Assembly (NCBI GenBank): GCA_913056455.1
Contig: CAJXMJ010000002.1
Location: 124,001 to 188,000 of the forward strand
Direction: 5' to 3'
Length of the DNA stretch: 64,000 nt
DNA from: an uncultured Fodinibius sp.
GTDB taxonomy: Bacteria; Bacteroidota; Rhodothermia; Balneolales; Balneolaceae
In this document: piece after piece, positions 8,580 through 18,090 of the stretch
Position numbering within the stretch: the first letter of the stretch is position 1
How the letters are laid out: every line of letters begins with the position of its first letter
Made by a program: the position numbers and the translations under genes
Notes under the pieces: model-generated
Database searches by the model: none
Told to the model about the DNA's origin: nothing
What the model saw: the letters and a program-made list of their open reading frames with translations, nothing else

Positions 8580-11072
8580 TTAGCTTTCTGGATCAAGGAT
8601 ATTTTCAATCCGTACTTCAACATCAGCCAAGTGTGCTCCAGTAGCACGATCCCGAACACGATTTTGCGTATTCTGCACATCGTCTAACAAAATCTGCAAC
8701 TGGTTTCGTACTATTGGTCGAATGTCGGACTGACTGACATTAACATCGGTCCAGCCCAGAAATTCCTTGAACGCTGATGGAATATCCGGAAGTTCTTCGG
8801 TCATCAAGTATTCCATGCGTTCCAGGTATGCACGCTGAAGGTTACGGCGGTGCACGCCAATTGCGCTATTACTATCGAGCTCCGACCAGATGCCGTTTCT
8901 AACGTCATCCATCATTTCAAAAGCATCGTAGGTATCTTCTGACGATCGGGCATCAAACTCGATAAGCCGGGCGATGCGCTGCGGATCGGTAAGGTCGTTA
9001 AGTACCCTCACTTGAGCACTTCGCATGTTATCAACAACTGTCGATTGATTGATGCGACTCAGCACATCTTCCTCTAATAACCAGTCAGGAGTCATAAAAC
9101 CATAGTCAACCAAAAAGTCCATCGCCCGCTGTTGTGTTTCCTGGGAAACGAATGTATAGACCGGACCTTCCTGATTATAGGTTTTATGATTTTCGTACAC
9201 TCCACCTACATTTTTCGTGACGTGTCCCATGTAGCGATTCCACTGGGCAACAACATTGCTGTAAAGTTCTTCCAGTTCAGCAAAATTGGCACCGTCGCGT
9301 TCTGTCCACTCAACTAAGTTCGAGGTAATGCGCTTCAAGTTGGCAATACCGAGCTCACTGGCCTTCATGGCATCGTTACCAAGGTCTTCGTTTTGTGAGC
9401 GAGGATCGATCTTGTTACCCGTTTGACGACCGTAAAAATATACCGGGTCATCAGCACGCTCACGAGTCCATTCGTTAAGCTTTGCTACTTTTTCCTCGTC
9501 GCTCATATCTTCAGGGAACCAGGTATAGCCCCACTTAACCGCCCACTTGTCATATTCACCAACGGCCGGATGGAAATCTTCGACTCCATCACCGGGCTGT
9601 GCGATATAATTAAAGCGGGCATAGTCCATAATGGATGGTGCCGTACCGTGCTTCTCGGTAAATGTCGGTGATCGAAGCGAATCGACCGGATATGCATAGC
9701 TTGATCCATAGTTATGGGGTAATCCAATAGTGTGTCCAACCTCGTGTGCCGAAACGAATCGTATAAGTTCACCCATCACTTCATCCCTAAATTGAACAGC
9801 ACGTGCATCGGGATTTGCTGCAGCTGTTTGTACGAAGTACCAGTTGCGCAACAGGTTCATCACGTTATGATACCAACCGATATCACTCTCTAAAATTTGT
9901 CCTGTCCGTGGATCATGTACATGTGGCCCATATGCGTTCTGAATATCCGACGCAAAGTATCGGATTACCGAATAACGCACATCTTCAGGGCTCCACTCGG
10001 GATTTTCTTCTTCGGTGGGCGGATCTTTTGCAATAATCGCATTTTTAAATCCAGCCGCTTCAAAAGCTTTTTGCCAATCCTCAACGCCCTGCTTTAAATA
10101 GGGGCGCCACTCTTTAGGCGTAGCAGGATCAATATAATAGACAATGGGATTTTTGGGCTCTACGAGCTCACCATCCAGATAGGCTTCTTTATCACTGGGC
10201 ACCAGTTTATATCGCGTGATGTACTGTTGCTCATTAGCCTTGTGCCGCTCCGTCCCATAATCGGTTTGCTGTATGCTAAAATATCCTACCCGTTGATCAT
10301 AGGAACGAGTCTCCCATTTCTCTTTAGGCAACAATACCATGCTATGGTTTATCTCCAACGAAATTGTACCTGTCGAAGAATTTGACGGTGGATTTGAAGC
10401 ATCATAGGTCATCCAGTTACGCGCCTCAATATTCTCCGGATAACTGTTGATATGCTCAATAAAAGAACGGTCTGTGTCTAATCGACGTACACGATATTCT
10501 TCCCGCTCATCGCTTTGCAAGCCGAGTGCCGGAATATCGCTGGCAAACAATTTTGTTACATCAATCACTACTCCGGAAGAATCCTTACCGAGCGATTTTA
10601 CATCAAAAGAAGCGATGATAGGCTCAAAGTTTGAGTTTTGAACCGCTTCGTACACCGGCAGTGAATCACTGGCCACATTTTCGTAGGAAACGTGACGGAG
10701 CAGAATCTTATCGTCCTTTTTCTGCCATCGTACAACTTGCGTGTTTAACTTTTCGCCGCCATATCCAATTTCATCTTGCGTTTCCGCAATACGGGAAACG
10801 AGTAACATTTCGCGACTCAATAGCGAATCAGGAATTTCGTAAAAATAATCCTTGTCAATCTTATGGACATCGAATAATCCTGTATCGGTTTCAGCCTCGT
10901 CAGTGATAACTTCACTGTACGGCTTAATACCATTATCTGATTCCGAAGATGATGGCTCACCGCCTTTTGATCGGTCTTGAGCATTTTGAGTACTGGCGCA
11001 TGCCCCTAATAAACCGACACACAACACCATAATACTCAATCGCTTCAATTCCTTGAAGATAGAATAACTCAT
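8580..11072 (-). CDS. Zinc-dependent metalloprotease lipoprotein (DUF5117/DUF5118 type)
   Basis: The 830-residue protein has a lipoprotein signal ending in LLGAC (Cys near residue 25), so it should be anchored in an outer or inner membrane leaflet facing the periplasm or outside. The catalytic motif HEVGHTIGLPHN lies near residues 443-454, matching the metzincin HExxHxxGxxH zinc site, and SIMDYARFNY shortly after fits the Met-turn. Flanking regions match the DUF5117-DUF5118 architecture common in Bacteroidota and relatives, where the substrate is generally unknown. It is convergent with the symporter and ends at a shared terminator. No neighbour suggests a specific partner. Confidence 0.88.
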   Translation of the reverse strand: MSYSIFKELKRLSIMVLCVGLLGACASTQNAQDRSKGGEPSSSESDNGIKPYSEVITDEAETDTGLFDVHKIDKDYFYEIPDSLLSREMLLVSRIAETQDEIGYGGEKLNTQVVRWQKKDDKILLRHVSYENVASDSLPVYEAVQNSNFEPIIASFDVKSLGKDSSGVVIDVTKLFASDIPALGLQSDEREEYRVRRLDTDRSFIEHINSYPENIEARNWMTYDASNPPSNSSTGTISLEINHSMVLLPKEKWETRSYDQRVGYFSIQQTDYGTERHKANEQQYITRYKLVPSDKEAYLDGELVEPKNPIVYYIDPATPKEWRPYLKQGVEDWQKAFEAAGFKNAIIAKDPPTEEENPEWSPEDVRYSVIRYFASDIQNAYGPHVHDPRTGQILESDIGWYHNVMNLLRNWYFVQTAAANPDARAVQFRDEVMGELIRFVSAHEVGHTIGLPHNYGSSYAYPVDSLRSPTFTEKHGTAPSIMDYARFNYIAQPGDGVEDFHPAVGEYDKWAVKWGYTWFPEDMSDEEKVAKLNEWTRERADDPVYFYGRQTGNKIDPRSQNEDLGNDAMKASELGIANLKRITSNLVEWTERDGANFAELEELYSNVVAQWNRYMGHVTKNVGGVYENHKTYNQEGPVYTFVSQETQQRAMDFLVDYGFMTPDWLLEEDVLSRINQSTVVDNMRSAQVRVLNDLTDPQRIARLIEFDARSSEDTYDAFEMMDDVRNGIWSELDSNSAIGVHRRNLQRAYLERMEYLMTEELPDIPSAFKEFLGWTDVNVSQSDIRPIVRNQLQILLDDVQNTQNRVRDRATGAHLADVEVRIENILDPES

Positions 11073-11303
11073 AGATGGTTTTTTATTTTAATGTTAGTTT
11101 GTATTGACTGTTAAAGTGAGGGCTGTAACGAAATGAATCAACTATAAATCACTAATTAGATGTAAAAATATATTTCAACTACAACCTTGAATACTCTTCT
11201 CAACTTACAAGAACTAATGTAAAGTAATTCCATAATCCCCAATTAGTCAATTTGCTTAAGCTTTATTACCTTAAAACAGCCATCAGTAACCAAAAGAATA
11301 TCA

Positions 11304-11915
11304 TTGGAACATCTACTTTACTTTCTTAAAGACTTAAAACAGGTTGGAGCAGTAGCTCCAAGTTCTAAGTTTTTGGCCAAGGATCTTGTGACCCAACTAA
11401 AAGAGAAACTTGCTGATGCCAACTGCAAACCTTTAAACATTCTGGAAGTTGGAGCCGGTACAGGCTCGCTGACCAAACAGATAGCAAAGCTTCTTCGTCC
11501 CCAGGATTCTTTGGATATCGTTGAGATCCATAAAAAGTTTTATCAGATTATCGGTTCCAAGTATCGCCTGAATGATAATATTCGTATTCATCATGCTGAT
11601 ATTCTAAACTTTCATCCCCAGAAAAAGTACGACTTTGTATTTTCAAGTCTTCCCTATGAAAACATGCCGGAAGAGATAACCAAGCAGATCTGGGAGAAAA
11701 AGCTCAACCTCTGCTCCACAAAAGCATATATCAGCTATTTTAAGTACTTGAAATTCGGGGATTTTAAAAGCGACTTTGAGGAAAGTATTGTTAATACCTA
11801 CAAGCATAACAAAAAGATTGTCTTTCTAAATATTCCTCCCGCCAAAATCTATACCCTCGAAATTAATAAAACTGATAAAGAGCAAGGCACTATCAAAAGC
11901 TCCAACGTAGCGTAA
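11304..11915 (+). CDS. Class I SAM-dependent methyltransferase
   Basis: This 203-residue Rossmann-type methyltransferase has motif I ILEVGAGTGSL at residues 46-56, the acidic residue after strand 2 (DIVEIH) and a motif HADILNF. The N-terminus (FLKDLKQVGAVAPSSKFLA) is typical of the phospholipid N-methyltransferase/rRNA adenine dimethylase-like group, in which PmtA acts on phosphatidylethanolamine; the substrate here is inferred only. No ATG is suitably placed, so TTG at 11304 is the best start, but the frame is open further upstream. It abuts, tail to tail, the holin-like gene. Confidence 0.75.
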   Translation: MEHLLYFLKDLKQVGAVAPSSKFLAKDLVTQLKEKLADANCKPLNILEVGAGTGSLTKQIAKLLRPQDSLDIVEIHKKFYQIIGSKYRLNDNIRIHHADILNFHPQKKYDFVFSSLPYENMPEEITKQIWEKKLNLCSTKAYISYFKYLKFGDFKSDFEESIVNTYKHNKKIVFLNIPPAKIYTLEINKTDKEQGTIKSSNVA

Positions 11916-12233
11916 TCAGAAAAATCCCAAATTTAGTACGGCCAGCAATAAGCTAAATAAGAACGCCCATCCGAAGCTATCAATTTTCATCCCCTCAATA
12001 AGCTCATCCACCAGCATCAACATTAGGGCATTGATGACAAGGATAAAAAGTCCGAATGTCAGTATGGTTATGGGCAGCGTTAGAAAAACCAAGATCGGCT
12101 TCACCAAGCTATTTATAATTGCTAAAAGTATTGCCACCCCAATTGCTGTAAAGAAACTTTTAATCTGTACTCCTTTTAGAATATAGCCAATTACAAAAAT
12201 TCCGATACTGTTTACTAATAGTGACCAGATCAT
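11916..12233 (-). CDS. Phage holin family (superfamily IV, YvlD-like) membrane protein
   Basis: A 105-residue protein with four hydrophobic segments and the family signatures NSLVKPILVFLTLPITILTFG and NALMLMLVDELIEG. Such chromosomal proteins carry the phage-holin family name but are not known to act in lysis; some YvlD relatives respond to envelope stress. Its stop codon directly abuts the stop of the convergent methyltransferase gene. A 9-bp inverted repeat lies just upstream of its start. Confidence 0.85.
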   Translation of the reverse strand: MIWSLLVNSIGIFVIGYILKGVQIKSFFTAIGVAILLAIINSLVKPILVFLTLPITILTFGLFILVINALMLMLVDELIEGMKIDSFGWAFLFSLLLAVLNLGFF

Positions 12234-12237
12234 AAGA

Positions 12238-12279
12238 ATTATCCGTTTTTGGTTAGAATTTGTCTACCATACGGATAAT
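12238..12279. repeat. 9-bp inverted repeat between two genes
   Basis: ATTATCCGT at 12238-12246 and ACGGATAAT at 12271-12279 form a perfect inverted repeat with a 24-base spacer, between the holin-like gene and the Hpt gene. It could be an operator or a weak hairpin downstream of the Hpt gene; no T-run supports a terminator. Confidence 0.4.
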
Positions 12280-12299
12280 ACTCCCAAAGGTTTTAGTTG

Positions 12300-12659
12300 T
12301 TATCTTTTCAACGCTTCTATCTTATCAGATAACTCGTCGAGGGCTTGACGACATAGTGAACAAAATTCTGAGACCTTCTCTCCTAAATCATCAGAGATTT
12401 CTCCCGTATTGGCTTGGTTCTCAATATCAAGAATGAGTTCGTGGGCCCGCTCCATCCCCATATATTTTAGATTGGGCTTAATTTTATGGGCTTGCTTATA
12501 GAGCTGCTGCCATTCCTCACCCTCGTAGTGCTCCTGAATGTTTTCAATAGCTGAAGGAACATCCTCAAGAAACACTTCGGTGGTTTCTATGACAATGGAA
12601 TCATCACCCATTGCAATTTCGCGTAAATACGACAGGTCGGTTACCGGTTTATTATCCAC
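12300..12659 (-). CDS. Hpt (histidine phosphotransfer) domain protein
   Basis: The 119-residue protein is a stand-alone Hpt four-helix domain: YKQAHKIKPN at residues 54-63 holds the expected phospho-accepting His58 in the HxxK context. Hpt proteins relay phosphate between a hybrid histidine kinase and a response regulator. No kinase or regulator is adjacent, so its partners must be elsewhere. The start codon appears to be GTG (GTGGATAATAAA), and this overlaps a TTATCCACA sequence on the opposite strand. Confidence 0.85.
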   Translation of the reverse strand: MDNKPVTDLSYLREIAMGDDSIVIETTEVFLEDVPSAIENIQEHYEGEEWQQLYKQAHKIKPNLKYMGMERAHELILDIENQANTGEISDDLGEKVSEFCSLCRQALDELSDKIEALKR

Positions 12660-12909
12660 AGAAATACGCTTTTACATTATACATAATTGTATGCTGTTAC
12701 CACATACCAAATACGCATTTCTGCTATTGCATTACAAATTAAACTTTGTAAGTAAGCCGTCTTTTTATCCTGTCAACATTACGATACCTACAAGTACCAA
12801 CAATGTTATTTTCAGAATCAATGCCTTCCAATTTTTCATAATAATATGCCCAAAACTAATTTTTACACTTTATCGGAAAAGCAACTAAGTAATAATCAAT
12901 CCTTCATTT

Positions 12910-12935
12910 AATATCAAGTTATCAACATTGATATT
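12910..12935. repeat. 8-bp perfect inverted repeat in AT-rich DNA
   Basis: AATATCAA at 12910-12917 and TTGATATT at 12928-12935 flank the ten bases GTTATCAACA. The symmetry and position upstream of the Hpt gene suggest a dimeric regulator site, but no regulator is identified. Confidence 0.45.
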
Positions 12936-13032
12936 TTTAAATACAATCACCTTTTGCTATCCGATTGTGCTTTCAAGAGAAATATACAGGCATTTTGTTA
13001 CAAATTATTCGAAATAAATTAACTTCCCTAAG

Positions 13033-13053
13033 TTTTCCACATAGTTATCCACA
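13033..13053 (+). promoter_or_regulatory. Pair of DnaA-box-like sequences
   Basis: TTTTCCACA (13033-13041) and a perfect TTATCCACA (13045-13053) lie in tandem, three bases apart. Another TTATCCACA is at 12652-12660 and TGTGGAAAG lies at 13077-13085 inside the end of copA. The matches to the DnaA consensus are direct observations; binding is not shown. Confidence 0.4.
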
Positions 13054-13061
13054 GAAACGAG

Positions 13062-15320
13062 TTATTGTGTGGAAAGATTGGTTTTTTGTAGCCGTCTGGA
13101 GTTAAATACGACATTTATAGAGCTAAATGCCATGGCGGCTTCCGCCAAAACGGGATGCATCATTCCCATTACCGCCAAGGGAATCATTACCACATTATAA
13201 AAGAAAGCCCAGAAAAGGTTTTGTTTAATCTTTTTAAAAGTGGCTTCACTTAACTTGATCGCTTGCACGACCGACTGTAGTTCTCCTTTTACAAGGACAA
13301 TATCACCTGATTCTATAGCCACATCAGTTCCCGTACCGATGGCGATCCCCACATCAGCCTGTGTTAGTGCAGGTGCATCGTTAATACCATCACCTACCAT
13401 AATTACTTTGTTATCGTTTGACTGCAGGCGCCTAATCTCATTGGATTTCTGATCGGGAAGTACGCCCGCTATCACCTGTTCAATACCAACTTCCTCTGCC
13501 ACAGCACGGGCCGTTCGTTCGTTATCGCCGGTAATCATAACCGGAGTAAATCCCATCTGTTTAATAGCAGCAATCGCACTTTTACTGTCTCCCTTAATGG
13601 GATCGGCAATAGCAATCAGTCCAACCAGCTCACCATTCACACCAACCAAAACAGTTGTCTTGGCCTGATTCTCATACTGTTCAATATCGCCTTGTGCATC
13701 ACTACCAACCGATATATTCTCCTCTTCAAACAATGACGTATTACCAATAAGAACGTTTTTTCCTTCAATCTCTGCTCGTATCCCTTTTCCGGTAATAGCC
13801 TCAAATCCGGATGCATCCCACAGTTCAAGTTCTTGTTCTTTGGCATAATTAACAATGGCCTCTCCCAGAGGATGCTCGGATCCCCTTTCTGCAGCAGCTG
13901 CATATTTGAGCATTACTGCTTCCTCCCAATCTGATAATACCTTGATATCCGTAACCGACGGTTCCCCCTTGGTAATCGTTCCGGTCTTATCAAAGACTAT
14001 CGCATCCGTTTCGCGCAACAGTTCAACGGCTTTCCCCTTTCGTATTAAAATACCATTTTCGGCTCCAAGACCCGTACCAACCATTAGGGCTGTGGGCGTT
14101 GCCAATCCCAACGCACAGGGACATGCAATTACCAACACTGCAATAGCCGCATAGAATGCCAGCGCTACAGAACCCATGTTAGGATTTATCCACGGAATAA
14201 ATCCAGATGCCCAAACTGCAACCTGGCCGAAAAACTCCGGAAACAGCATCCATGCACCCCACGTAAGAACTGCTAATCCAATAATAACCGGTACAAATAC
14301 AGCAGTAATACGATCGGCAAATTCTTGTATAGGCACCTTAGAACTCTGCGCCTCCTCAACCATTCGAATAATCTGGTTTAGAAAGGTCTCACTGCCAACC
14401 TTGGCGGCTTGCACCTTGAGCGTGCCATTTTTATTTATTGTTGATCCGATCACTTCATCGCCCTTCTCCTTGCGAACAGGCATCGATTCACCTGTTGCAA
14501 GCGACTCATCTACACTACTTTCTCCGTCGATGACCTTACCATCCGTAGGTATCTTTTCACCAGGGCGGACAATCATCACATCATCAACCTCCAAATCCTT
14601 TACGGGGATAGTCATCTCTTTGCCATTACGAATGATGGTCGCCTCTTTGGCCTCCAACGTCATTAAATTCTTTATTGCTTCAGAAGCACGACCTTTCGCC
14701 TTGGTCTCCACATAGCGTCCTGTCAGATGAAAGGCCATAATCATACCCGCGATACCCGCAAAGCTGTGGAACGGTGGTGCCATACCAAACACATGCAGCA
14801 GGGCTACAAATCCTGTTCCCAATGCTGCCAACGACCCCATAGCAATAAGTACATCCATATTAGGGGACCCGTTGATCGCTGATCTCCATGCTCCTTTCAG
14901 CGTTTCCCAACCAGGATAAAAAATGACCACGAATGAAAGAACAATCATCAACAGCTGATACACCATTTCCCCGCCGAGCGCATAGCCCGCAAACATTTCG
15001 GGGATCATCAGCAAAATAATAGGGATGGTCAGTGCCCACGACCACCACATCTTGTGATAGGCTACATCAAGTTTTTTTTTACCGGTTACATCCGGATCCT
15101 CTTTTTCATCATCTTCCTCCTTAATATCGTAACCGGCATTCTGTACCGCTTGTTTTAACATTTCGCGGCTAATCTCACCGTTTTCAAACTCAACAAACGC
15201 TTTTTCTGTAGCCAGGTTAACGGAGGCCTTGCTAACTCCTTCCACTTCAGAAAGAGCCTTTTCTACGCTGTTAGCACAACCGGCACAATGCATGCCTTCG
15301 ATTTGCAAAGATTTTTTCAT
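13062..15320 (-). CDS. copA: Copper-translocating P1B-type ATPase
   Basis: The 752-residue pump exports Cu+ from the cytoplasm at the expense of ATP. It shows an N-terminal heavy-metal-associated domain with GMHCAGC (Cys12, Cys15), eight membrane helices, the TGES actuator motif, the intramembrane metal site CPC near residue 402, the phosphorylation motif DKTGT near 444, an HP motif (SEHPLGEA) and GDGINDAP. The CPC plus a single CxxC metal-binding domain is the Cu+ subclass pattern. The HMA-AraC regulator gene lies 107 bases upstream on the same strand and probably controls it. Confidence 0.95.
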   Translation of the reverse strand: MKKSLQIEGMHCAGCANSVEKALSEVEGVSKASVNLATEKAFVEFENGEISREMLKQAVQNAGYDIKEEDDEKEDPDVTGKKKLDVAYHKMWWSWALTIPIILLMIPEMFAGYALGGEMVYQLLMIVLSFVVIFYPGWETLKGAWRSAINGSPNMDVLIAMGSLAALGTGFVALLHVFGMAPPFHSFAGIAGMIMAFHLTGRYVETKAKGRASEAIKNLMTLEAKEATIIRNGKEMTIPVKDLEVDDVMIVRPGEKIPTDGKVIDGESSVDESLATGESMPVRKEKGDEVIGSTINKNGTLKVQAAKVGSETFLNQIIRMVEEAQSSKVPIQEFADRITAVFVPVIIGLAVLTWGAWMLFPEFFGQVAVWASGFIPWINPNMGSVALAFYAAIAVLVIACPCALGLATPTALMVGTGLGAENGILIRKGKAVELLRETDAIVFDKTGTITKGEPSVTDIKVLSDWEEAVMLKYAAAAERGSEHPLGEAIVNYAKEQELELWDASGFEAITGKGIRAEIEGKNVLIGNTSLFEEENISVGSDAQGDIEQYENQAKTTVLVGVNGELVGLIAIADPIKGDSKSAIAAIKQMGFTPVMITGDNERTARAVAEEVGIEQVIAGVLPDQKSNEIRRLQSNDNKVIMVGDGINDAPALTQADVGIAIGTGTDVAIESGDIVLVKGELQSVVQAIKLSEATFKKIKQNLFWAFFYNVVMIPLAVMGMMHPVLAEAAMAFSSINVVFNSRRLQKTNLSTQ

Positions 15321-15427
15321 CGCTATATGGGTTCTGTTCTAAATTACACCTGAATATAACAGCTCTGGACAGCTCATCCCTTACAATACATCAAAATAGA
15401 TGTGTAAAATTTTTGGATACTAAATAC

Positions 15428-15997
15428 TTATACCGCGTCTAACGACTGACGGCCACGCTCATCGCTGTGGCTACGAAAAGAACTGACCGTTTCTCCAGTT
15501 ATTTTTTTGAACTGGTTGGAAAGATACTGTACGCTGCTATAATTAAGTTTCCATGCAATCTCGCTCAGCGTCAACTCATCATAGGTGAGCAACTCTTTCA
15601 CGCGCTCAATTTTCAGGTTGATGATATATTTCTCAATGGTCACATCTCCGTAATCTGAAAAGTACTTGCTCAAATAACTATAGTTGTATTGCATCTTCTC
15701 TTCCAAAAAAACAGAGACATTATCAGGATCTTCGGTGTCTTCAAGATACTTGAGATAATCGATAAGCTGAACCTTTATCTGCTCGAGCAATGCCTTGTCG
15801 TTCTTTTTGAGAAGCTCGAATCCTTTATCAACCAATTCTTCGCTTATCTTTTCCATTTCATCTGAACCAACCTCGTCGGTAACAGTAACTTTACCAAGCA
15901 CAACAGATTCAACCTCGAATCCCAGATCTTCCAGCACTTGCTGTACTGTCATGATACAGCGGTCACACACCATGTTTTTGACTTGCAATGTTGTCAT
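15428..15997 (-). CDS. HMA-like domain fused to AraC-type DNA-binding domain
   Basis: The 189-residue protein begins with a ferredoxin-like heavy-metal-associated domain (residues 1-65) with NMVCDRC, i.e. Cys11 and Cys14 in the CxxC position. A linker follows, then an AraC-family double helix-turn-helix (about 95-180) ending YLSNQFKKITGETVSSFR. This architecture suggests direct sensing of Cu+ or another soft metal coupled to transcription. It lies immediately upstream of copA on the same strand, which supports a role as its activator. Metal binding is inferred from the cysteines, and loss of the usual Gly-Met-xCxxC context (here Asn-Met-Val) may tune specificity. Confidence 0.8.
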   Translation of the reverse strand: MTTLQVKNMVCDRCIMTVQQVLEDLGFEVESVVLGKVTVTDEVGSDEMEKISEELVDKGFELLKKNDKALLEQIKVQLIDYLKYLEDTEDPDNVSVFLEEKMQYNYSYLSKYFSDYGDVTIEKYIINLKIERVKELLTYDELTLSEIAWKLNYSSVQYLSNQFKKITGETVSSFRSHSDERGRQSLDAV

Positions 15998-16062
15998 AAC
16001 TCAATAAAACGCGGCAAATTGGAGAATCGTTTACACCTTGTAGATATCTCATAGAATACAAA

Positions 16063-16089
16063 AGGGCAAAGCTTTTGCAGCCTTGCCCT
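16063..16089 (-). terminator. Terminator of glmS
   Basis: AGGGCAA at 16063-16069 and TTGCCCT at 16083-16089 form the core of a stem that extends inward through AGC/GCT pairing. On the minus strand it is followed by TTTTGT, directly downstream of glmS. Confidence 0.75.
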
Positions 16090-16111
16090 CCAAAACTCTC
16101 ACAAGATAATA

Positions 16112-17956
16112 CTATTCTACCGTTACACTTTTAGCCAGATTTCGTGGCTGATCAACATTGCAGCCGCGATTCACGGCAATATAATAGGAAAGCAGCTGTA
16201 GAGGTATGGTCGTTAGCATCGGAGAAAGGCAATCTTCGGTCTCCGGAATCGGACAAGAAAACTCAGAAAGGTCAATAACCTCATCATTATCTTCACCCGT
16301 TATCGAAATAATGCGTCCCTCACGTGCTTTCACCTCTTCAATATTGCTTATCATCTTCTCATTGGTATGATCCGTAGCGGCAACAACCACCACAGGCATC
16401 ATCTCATCAATAAGTGCAATAGGCCCGTGCTTCATCTCTGCTGCGGGATATCCTTCAGCATGGATATACGAAATCTCCTTGAGCTTCAGCGCTCCCTCTA
16501 ATGCCACTGGGAAGTTGTATGTTCGCCCCAAATACAAGAAGTTCGGTGCATAACTAAACAGGCGGGCCATATCTTTAAGATCATCGCTATTATCCAAAAT
16601 CTTCTGCACCTTTCCGGGAATACGATCCAGCTCTTCAATCAGTCGCGCCGCATAATCCTCATCAAGCACACCTCGCCTTTGTCCCAGCATAATAGCCATC
16701 ATCGCCAGTACCGACACCTGCGTCGTAAATGCCTTGGTGGATGCAACCCCGATCTCCGGTCCGGCATGCGTATAAACACCCGCGTCGGTATCCCGGGCAA
16801 TGGTTGATCCCACAACATTACAAACCCCGAGCGTTAGTGCTCCGCGCTCTTTGGCCGTACGCAGGGCTGCCAACGTATCCGCCGTTTCACCGCTTTGCGA
16901 AATCACCAGCATCACGTCATCTTCATCAATAAGGGCTTCGCGGTAACGGAATTCCGAAGCGTATTCTACCTCCACAGACAGTTTGGCCAGATGCTCAAAC
17001 AGGTATTCTGCAACCAGACCGGCATGCCAGCTAGTACCGCAAGCCGCAATAATCAGTCGCTTGGCATTCACCAACTTATCCAATACATCGGCAATACCGC
17101 CCAGCTGTATAGAATGATCTTCTACGTTAAGCCGTCCGCGCAGACAATCCGAAATGGCACGCGGTTGTTCAAAAATCTCTTTGAGCATAAAATGCGGATA
17201 ACCACCTTTCTCAATCTCCTCAATACTCATCGCCAGCTCATGGACTTTCTTCGTAAGCGGCTCATCCTTGATGGTCTTCACCTCATACCCATCTTTCGTA
17301 ACAATGGCCATTTCACCATCATCCAAATAGATCACCTTTTTGGTGTGCTCAACGATGGGCGAAGCATCCGAAGCCACAAACATTTCATCATCACCAATAC
17401 CCAGCAGCAACGGCGACCCTTTTCGGGCAACGATGATGCGATTGGGCTCTTCAACATTCAAAATGGCCAATCCATACGTTCCTACAACCTGCTGCAGGGC
17501 CATCTGAACGGCTTGTTCAAAGGTAACTTCTTCACCGTCCCCATTTTCGTAAATCTCTTCAATCAACTGAGCAATAACTTCCGTATCAGTATCGGTATGG
17601 AACGTTCGTCCTTTATTCTTCAGCTCTTTCTTTAGGGTATTGTAATTCTCAATAATGCCATTATGGACAAGCGCAATTTTCCCCGATTCACTTACGTGAG
17701 GATGAGAATTTATATCATTCGGTGCTCCGTGTGTTGCCCACCGGGTATGCCCAATACCAACGAGGCCGTCACTGGGATCAGCGTTTAACTTTTTCTTGAG
17801 GTTCTGGACCTTCCCTTTTCCCTTCTTAATATCCAGCTGACCATTAAGCAAAGCGATACCGGCAGAGTCATATCCGCGATATTCAAGGCGCTCAAGCCCT
17901 TTTACAATGATATCACTTGCCTTCTTATTTCCTATATATCCTACAATTCCGCACAT
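16112..17956 (-). CDS. glmS: Glutamine--fructose-6-phosphate aminotransferase (isomerizing)
   Basis: GlmS makes glucosamine-6-phosphate from fructose-6-phosphate and glutamine, the first step to UDP-GlcNAc. The protein begins MCGIVGYIG, so the N-terminal nucleophile Cys is exposed after Met removal, followed by the glutaminase domain with HTRWATHG and NHNGIIENY-like motifs. Two SIS sugar-isomerase domains follow, with SQSGETADT and the C-terminal AEMKHGPIALI and PRNLAKSVTVE. The length of 614 residues is normal. It is divergent from a GlmU-like gene, 134 bases apart, which places two amino-sugar genes on a shared promoter region. Confidence 0.96.
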   Translation of the reverse strand: MCGIVGYIGNKKASDIIVKGLERLEYRGYDSAGIALLNGQLDIKKGKGKVQNLKKKLNADPSDGLVGIGHTRWATHGAPNDINSHPHVSESGKIALVHNGIIENYNTLKKELKNKGRTFHTDTDTEVIAQLIEEIYENGDGEEVTFEQAVQMALQQVVGTYGLAILNVEEPNRIIVARKGSPLLLGIGDDEMFVASDASPIVEHTKKVIYLDDGEMAIVTKDGYEVKTIKDEPLTKKVHELAMSIEEIEKGGYPHFMLKEIFEQPRAISDCLRGRLNVEDHSIQLGGIADVLDKLVNAKRLIIAACGTSWHAGLVAEYLFEHLAKLSVEVEYASEFRYREALIDEDDVMLVISQSGETADTLAALRTAKERGALTLGVCNVVGSTIARDTDAGVYTHAGPEIGVASTKAFTTQVSVLAMMAIMLGQRRGVLDEDYAARLIEELDRIPGKVQKILDNSDDLKDMARLFSYAPNFLYLGRTYNFPVALEGALKLKEISYIHAEGYPAAEMKHGPIALIDEMMPVVVVAATDHTNEKMISNIEEVKAREGRIISITGEDNDEVIDLSEFSCPIPETEDCLSPMLTTIPLQLLSYYIAVNRGCNVDQPRNLAKSVTVE

Positions 17957-18090
17957 AGATTTCTTGTATTATTGTATTTGTTTCCTGATTCTTATACTGT
18001 CTCTCTCAGACTGAGAATTGAACAATACTAAAGTTATCATTCTGGCAGATATTTTGAAACAATTTTAATTAATCATTTATAGGTATAACC

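Larger units (their letters stand above)
12660..13061. other. 402-base AT-rich intergenic region without a gene
   Basis: I see no convincing coding frame here. The region is AT-rich, holds an inverted repeat at 12910-12935 and two DnaA-box-like sequences near its right end, and lies between the start of the Hpt gene and the end of copA. It presumably contains the Hpt promoter; I see no clear intrinsic terminator for copA. Confidence 0.6.

Noticed and set aside
12660-13061. Calling this the chromosome origin.
   Set aside because: Only two near-adjacent boxes, no dnaA, dnaN or other origin-linked genes nearby and no skew information. Reported only as DnaA-box-like sequences.
16895-17635. 246-codon plus-strand frame opposite glmS.
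   Set aside because: It is the antisense shadow of a well-conserved gene and shows no protein signature.
17957-18090. A glmS ribozyme upstream of glmS.
   Set aside because: The 134-base gap shows no recognisable glmS ribozyme core, and this ribozyme is typical of Gram-positive lineages.
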